64,000 nt of DNA, from assembly GCF_001625445.1 (NCBI RefSeq), contig NZ_LWHG01000011.1:992001-1056000 (forward strand), read 5' to 3'. The DNA comes from Haladaptatus sp. R4. Lineage in GTDB: Archaea > Halobacteriota > Halobacteria > Halobacteriales > Haladaptataceae. Under the pieces are notes generated by a model that saw only the letters and a program-made list of their open reading frames with translations, made no database searches and was not told the origin of the DNA. Below, in pieces: positions 60,806 to 64,000 of the stretch (position 1 is the stretch's first letter; each line of letters begins with the position of its first letter). Made by a program: the position numbers and the translations under genes.

Positions 60806-61345
60806 GGTAGGTCGGTATTGGTACGACTACAACGACGGCCCTAAACTTTGCCGTGCCCGCGGCGAGTTATCGACGACGACAGTCCCCTCGCGAACCGTTC
60901 GCTCTGCGAGTCAAGTTGCACAGATTTAAGACGGAGAAACGAAAATGAACATACGCCGGTATGCGACGCTTTTCTCGTCGTATGTTGGCAACTCAACTGG
61001 GACTGTGCGCTTCGTCGCGTGGGAACTGGTCGGACCCACATCGGCTTCCGGAAGCCACCACCCACCATCCGTCTCGTCTCTCCGTCGTCTCCACCCTTTG
61101 CAAATCAAAATCGAAACGTCGTCTTCTACGCGAACCCTTATTTCGGCTGAATCGGCACTATAACGGAGCAACCGTCTCATCGACGAGTCGAGACGATTCA
61201 GTACGCAGATCGGTCAATACTTTCGTCTGTCGTACTTTCCGGAATTCATTACGATAAAATAAAAACGGAGTAGCCGTCTATTCGTCCTCTGTGAACACGA
61301 AAATTTCGGGGAGTCGTCTCACTCCGTTCGACTCCTCCCGGTCAA
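60806..61345. other. 540-base gene-free region
   Basis: No frame on either strand looks like a haloarchaeal protein (best candidate 60945-61163 is Ser/Arg-rich with no motif). It contains the putative small RNA at ~60950, a perfect GGCTTCCGGAAGCC palindrome (61043-61056), and a pyrimidine-rich patch (about 61062-61100). Confidence 0.5.
60922..61060 (+). ncRNA. Putative small RNA with 14-bp 5' hairpin
   Basis: The TATA-like AGATTTAAGA (60922-60931) predicts transcription from about 60953. A hairpin starts at 60955: GCCGGTATGCGACG (60955-60968) pairs over all 14 positions with CGTCGTATGTTGGC (60976-60989) when G:U pairs are allowed, loop CTTTTCT. Four pairs are G:U, and only the + strand RNA can form them. 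The GGCTTCCGGAAGCC palindrome downstream could be a second stem. The 3' end is unknown. Confidence 0.4.
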
Positions 61346-62881
61346 TTATTCGTCTTCAGTCTTGATGTCCGCCGAGAGACCCTGTGCCATCTCGATGTCC
61401 TTCGAGTTGTTGAGGGTCCACGCCGTGCGTTCGGTGACGGCTTCGATGGATTCGCGGGCGCTCGGGTAGCCGTTGCCGGACTTCTTCACGCCGCCGAACG
61501 GCAGGTGGACCTCCGCGCCGATGCACGGGAGGTTGGCGTAGGCGAGGCCGATTTCCGCGTAGTCGCGGAAGTAGTTGATCTGGCGGTAGTCCTCGCTGAT
61601 GATGGCTCCGGCTAGGCCGTAGGGCGTGTCGTTGTGAATCTCGACTGCCTCTTCGATGTCACCCGAGTAGCTCATCAGGGCGACGTGCGGACCGAAGACC
61701 TCCTCGTGGATACAGCGCAGGTCGGGGCTGTAATCGACCTCGTAGACGAACGGGCCGACCCAGTAGCCGTCCTCGAAGCCGTCCGGAATCTCGTCGTCGT
61801 CGAGTTCCTCGCGGTCCACGAGCACGTTCGCACCCTCGTCCTTGGCGAGTTGGTTGTACTTGCTGAACTTCTCGACCTGATCCTCGTTGACCATCGGACC
61901 CGTGAAGGTGTTCTCGTCGAGCGGGTCGCCGACGGAGATGTCCTTCGCGATTTCGACGTAGCGCTCCTTGAACTCGTCGTACACGTCCTCGTGGACGATG
62001 AGGCGCTCGCTGGAGACACAGCGCTGGCCCGTCGTCTTGAACGAGGACATGATGGCGCTGTGGACGGCGACGTCGAGGTCCGCCTCCTCCGTGACGATGA
62101 TGCCGTTCTTGCCACCCATCTCACAGGCCGCGAGTTTGCCGGGTTCGCCGCCGACCTTGCCCGCGATCTTGTGACCGACTTCGGATGAACCGGTGAACAG
62201 GACGGTGTCCACGCGCTCGTCCTCGACGATGGCGTTTCCGGCGTCGCCGTAGCCCTGTACCATGTTGAACACGCCGTCCGGGAGACCGGCGTCCTCGAAC
62301 ATCTCGGCGATGATCTGACCGCACCACGGCGTCTGTTCTGCTGGCTTCCAGACGACCGTGTTCCCCTCGACCAGCGCGATGGCCATGTGCCAGAACGGGA
62401 TGGCGACCGGGAAGTTCCACGGGGAGATACAACCGATGATGCCCCGCGGCTTGCGGCGCATGTAGGCGTCCTTGCTCGGAATCTCGCTCGGGACGACGTC
62501 ACCGTGCGGGTGTCGGGCGTTGCCCGCGGCCCACTCGACCATGTGCGCGGCCTCGACGACGTCTGCTTTCCCTTCCGAGATTTCCTTCCCGCATTCCTTC
62601 GTGATGACTTCGCCGAGTTCGTCGGTTCGCTCTCGGAGTTCGTGGTAGATGTCCCACAGGTACTCCGCGCGGTTGATGTACGAAAGTTCGCGCCACTCGT
62701 CCTTCGCTTCCTCCGCGGCGTCGAGGGCGGCTTCGACGTCCTCGGGTGTTCCGCGGTGGAACTCGCCGAGCGACTCCTTCGTCGCCGGGTTGACGCTCTC
62801 GAACGTTTCGTCGCCCGCCCCGTCGTGCCACTCACCGTCGATGTAGTGACTGTAAACCTGCTCGCTGGCTTGTTGACTCAT
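61346..62881 (-). CDS. NAD(P)-dependent aldehyde dehydrogenase
   Basis: A 511-aa ALDH: catalytic Cys in KTTGQRCVSSERL, general-base Glu in CEMGGKNGIIV (usual Leu replaced by Met), Asn in SPWNFPVA, cofactor region VWKPAEQTPWCGQ and LFTGSSEVGHKIAG, and C-terminal PFGGVKKSGNGYPSARE. The closest pattern is that of semialdehyde-oxidising groups (succinate or aminoadipate semialdehyde type), but the substrate is not determined. ATG 62881; the leader contains a run of A/T (CTTAAAAAAG, minus-strand TATA-like CTTTTTTAAGG at 62910-62920). Confidence 0.93.
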   Translation of the reverse strand: MSQQASEQVYSHYIDGEWHDGAGDETFESVNPATKESLGEFHRGTPEDVEAALDAAEEAKDEWRELSYINRAEYLWDIYHELRERTDELGEVITKECGKEISEGKADVVEAAHMVEWAAGNARHPHGDVVPSEIPSKDAYMRRKPRGIIGCISPWNFPVAIPFWHMAIALVEGNTVVWKPAEQTPWCGQIIAEMFEDAGLPDGVFNMVQGYGDAGNAIVEDERVDTVLFTGSSEVGHKIAGKVGGEPGKLAACEMGGKNGIIVTEEADLDVAVHSAIMSSFKTTGQRCVSSERLIVHEDVYDEFKERYVEIAKDISVGDPLDENTFTGPMVNEDQVEKFSKYNQLAKDEGANVLVDREELDDDEIPDGFEDGYWVGPFVYEVDYSPDLRCIHEEVFGPHVALMSYSGDIEEAVEIHNDTPYGLAGAIISEDYRQINYFRDYAEIGLAYANLPCIGAEVHLPFGGVKKSGNGYPSARESIEAVTERTAWTLNNSKDIEMAQGLSADIKTEDE

Positions 62882-62981
62882 GTTGTACTCGGTAAAATTT
62901 GACGCGGCACCTTAAAAAAGACTCTTACTTGGAGAGCACACCGACGTGGGGTTCGGGGGAACACGGAAGAACTCCAAGCCG

Positions 62982-63485
62982 CTATTCGTCCTCTCCACGC
63001 CAGTAATCCACTTCGCCGTCGAGCGGGAAGTAGCCGCTCAACGTTCTCCCCTCGTGTTTTCCGGGTGCGGTCCCGGCGAATATACCCATCTTCCCGGAAT
63101 CGGGATACACCGACACGTCGGGTTCGCGCATGGTCGAAAAACAGAGGTATCGAAGCGTCGCCTCGGAGTCGTTGATGACGCGGCGAGCGTACTCCTCCCC
63201 GACCGGGAACGCGACGTAATCGCCCGTTTCGAGGTCCCGTTCGTCGTTCTCGATTCGGAGCGTTCCCTCCCCGTCGAGGACGAAAATCGCCTCCTCGTTT
63301 CCGGTGTGGTAGTGGTACGGCCACGATTTCTTCCCCGGCGGGAGTTCGTACAGACTACAGCCCAACCGCTCGCCGCCTGCCGCACCACCGAGTTGCTTGC
63401 GACGGATCTGAAAGTTAGTGCCGTGTGATTTCTCGTCCCAGTCGATTGCGGATTCGTTGACGATTTGGGGTCGCCCGTCGGTCAT
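62982..63485 (-). CDS. Cupin-domain protein
   Basis: A 167-aa single-cupin protein. Motif 1, PYHYHTGNEEAIFVLDGEG, has two His and Glu as metal ligands, and motif 2 is DYVAFPVGEEYARRV. The N-terminal ~50 residues form a family-specific strand set (FQIRRKQLGGAAGGERLGCS). It is a typical small-molecule enzyme or sensor of unknown substrate. Divergent upstream boundary at 63486 with a run of AT; the ALDH is on the same strand 100 bases downstream. Confidence 0.85.
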   Translation of the reverse strand: MTDGRPQIVNESAIDWDEKSHGTNFQIRRKQLGGAAGGERLGCSLYELPPGKKSWPYHYHTGNEEAIFVLDGEGTLRIENDERDLETGDYVAFPVGEEYARRVINDSEATLRYLCFSTMREPDVSVYPDSGKMGIFAGTAPGKHEGRTLSGYFPLDGEVDYWRGEDE

Positions 63486-63530
63486 ACTCGATTAATCACA
63501 AACGGTTGATAAATAGGCACCGGCGAGCGG

Positions 63531-64000
63531 TTAGCCGCTCTCGGCCTCTTCCCTGTCGGCGAGCTTTTCGATTTCACCTTTGACGCTCGCGGCGTCGAAA
63601 TCGTGGTCGGGGCGCATGTTCACGAAGTCGAGGAACTCGCGTGCGGCGAGCAACTCCTCCGGAGAATAGTGTTCGTTGGCGGCCAATACCGAGTCACGAG
63701 CGCCGATCAGCGGCGTGAGCGACGCCAGCGCGCACGCGAGGTCGTACGAACGGGCCTCGTCGATTCGCTCCTCGTTGACGCTCGTCGCGTCGATGAAGTA
63801 TATCTCTCCGTCCGCGACGAGGACGTTCTCCCCGCGCAGGTCGCCGTGTGCGAGGTTGTGTTCGTGCATCCGTGCGAGCGCGCCGAACAGGTCGGGGGCG
63901 TACTTTCGTACGTCCGATTCGGGAATCCCCTCGAACGTCTCGAAAGAGGGCAGATACTCCATGACCAGCACGCCGAGGTCGTCGTATTCGAACGCCTCTA
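63531..64000 (-). CDS. RIO-like protein kinase, C-terminal part (cut by window)
   Basis: Partial: the N-terminus lies beyond base 64000. The visible ~156 residues show the kinase catalytic region: LVMEYLPSFETFEG, the loop HEHNLAHGDLRGENVLV (HxDxxxxN) and the metal-binding IDATSVNEE in place of DFG. Then a helical tail including YSPEELLAAREFLDFVNM. The compact kinase is of the RIO/Bud32 type used in ribosome maturation or tRNA modification; which one cannot be said from this fragment. Acidic C-terminus. Confidence 0.75.
   Translation of the reverse strand, partial: EAFEYDDLGVLVMEYLPSFETFEGIPESDVRKYAPDLFGALARMHEHNLAHGDLRGENVLVADGEIYFIDATSVNEERIDEARSYDLACALASLTPLIGARDSVLAANEHYSPEELLAAREFLDFVNMRPDHDFDAASVKGEIEKLADREEAESG

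Noticed and set aside
60945..61163. 72-aa plus-strand frame starting MNIRRYATLF
   Set aside because: It has a TATA-like box, but composition becomes Ser/His/Arg-rich with no motif and the strand-specific hairpin occupies its start; left as possible RNA.

Overview
The window is chromosomal DNA of an extremely halophilic archaeon (class Halobacteria). The evidence is uniformly GC-rich coding DNA, very acidic proteins, Tat (twin-arginine) signals on exported proteins, haloarchaeal families (TbsP, dodecin with Trp36/Gln55, BAT/HTH_10, DUF7344-type HTH, mevalonate-pathway HMG-CoA synthase), and promoters with a TATA-like box about 26-29 bases before leaderless starts. The style suggests Haladaptatus or a relative, but the genus cannot be fixed from sequence alone. 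I see no rRNA, CRISPR array, IS transposase or phage gene.

Layout. 0-9.5 kb: Zn-ribbon wHTH regulator, HMG-CoA synthase, a giant pilin-like Ig-repeat surface protein, DUF2150, a TatD-like hydrolase, a NYN-domain protein and a Tat-exported subtilase. 9.7-15.7 kb: a Na+/H+ antiporter and a DUF63 membrane protein, each broken by an apparent one-base deletion. Between them lie a 1.7-kb gene-poor zone (a long modular inverted repeat and a duplicated tRNA-Leu 3' end), tRNA-Leu(CAA), an inositol-monophosphatase-like enzyme and an Lrp regulator. 15.7-18.6 kb: a 53-aa zinc ribbon, a YcaO cyclodehydratase-like protein ending in PxPxP, and TbsP. 18.6-21.2 kb: an AT-richer island with a 46-aa membrane peptide convergent with a 702-aa CHAT (caspase-like) protease. 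21.3-24.2 kb: the one-carbon genes glyA and folD with two small proteins between them. 24.2-37.6 kb: mixed metabolism and membrane genes (Zn-ribbon protein, DUF1028, IscA-like carrier, dodecin, membrane proteins, Csp-like copper protein, aminotransferase, iron-box-controlled binding lipoprotein, FNT channel, rhomboid-like protein, hisD). 38-48 kb: Tat-exported GH3 enzyme, PadR regulator, AI-2E-family transporter, MgtC/DUF4010 protein, class-III aminotransferase, two HTH regulators and MutY. 48-53 kb: HTH/DUF2178 pair, ABC-2 exporter, flavodoxin-fold reductase and thymidine kinase. 53.6-64 kb: RecJ/DHH-like protein, bacterial-PH pair, Elp3, DUF892 ferritin-like protein, aldehyde dehydrogenase, cupin and a RIO-like kinase cut by the window edge.

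Most genes are single housekeeping or envelope functions. Clear co-transcribed pairs (ATGA overlaps) are the ABC exporter, the PH-domain pair, DUF2178/HTH and two membrane proteins at 28.4 kb. The best leads for something undescribed are the CHAT protease with its tiny membrane-peptide neighbour, the orphan azoline-type YcaO, the mirror-image non-coding element at 11.5-12.2 kb beside the tRNA scar, and two promoter-plus-hairpin loci (38.17 and 60.95 kb) that look like small RNAs.
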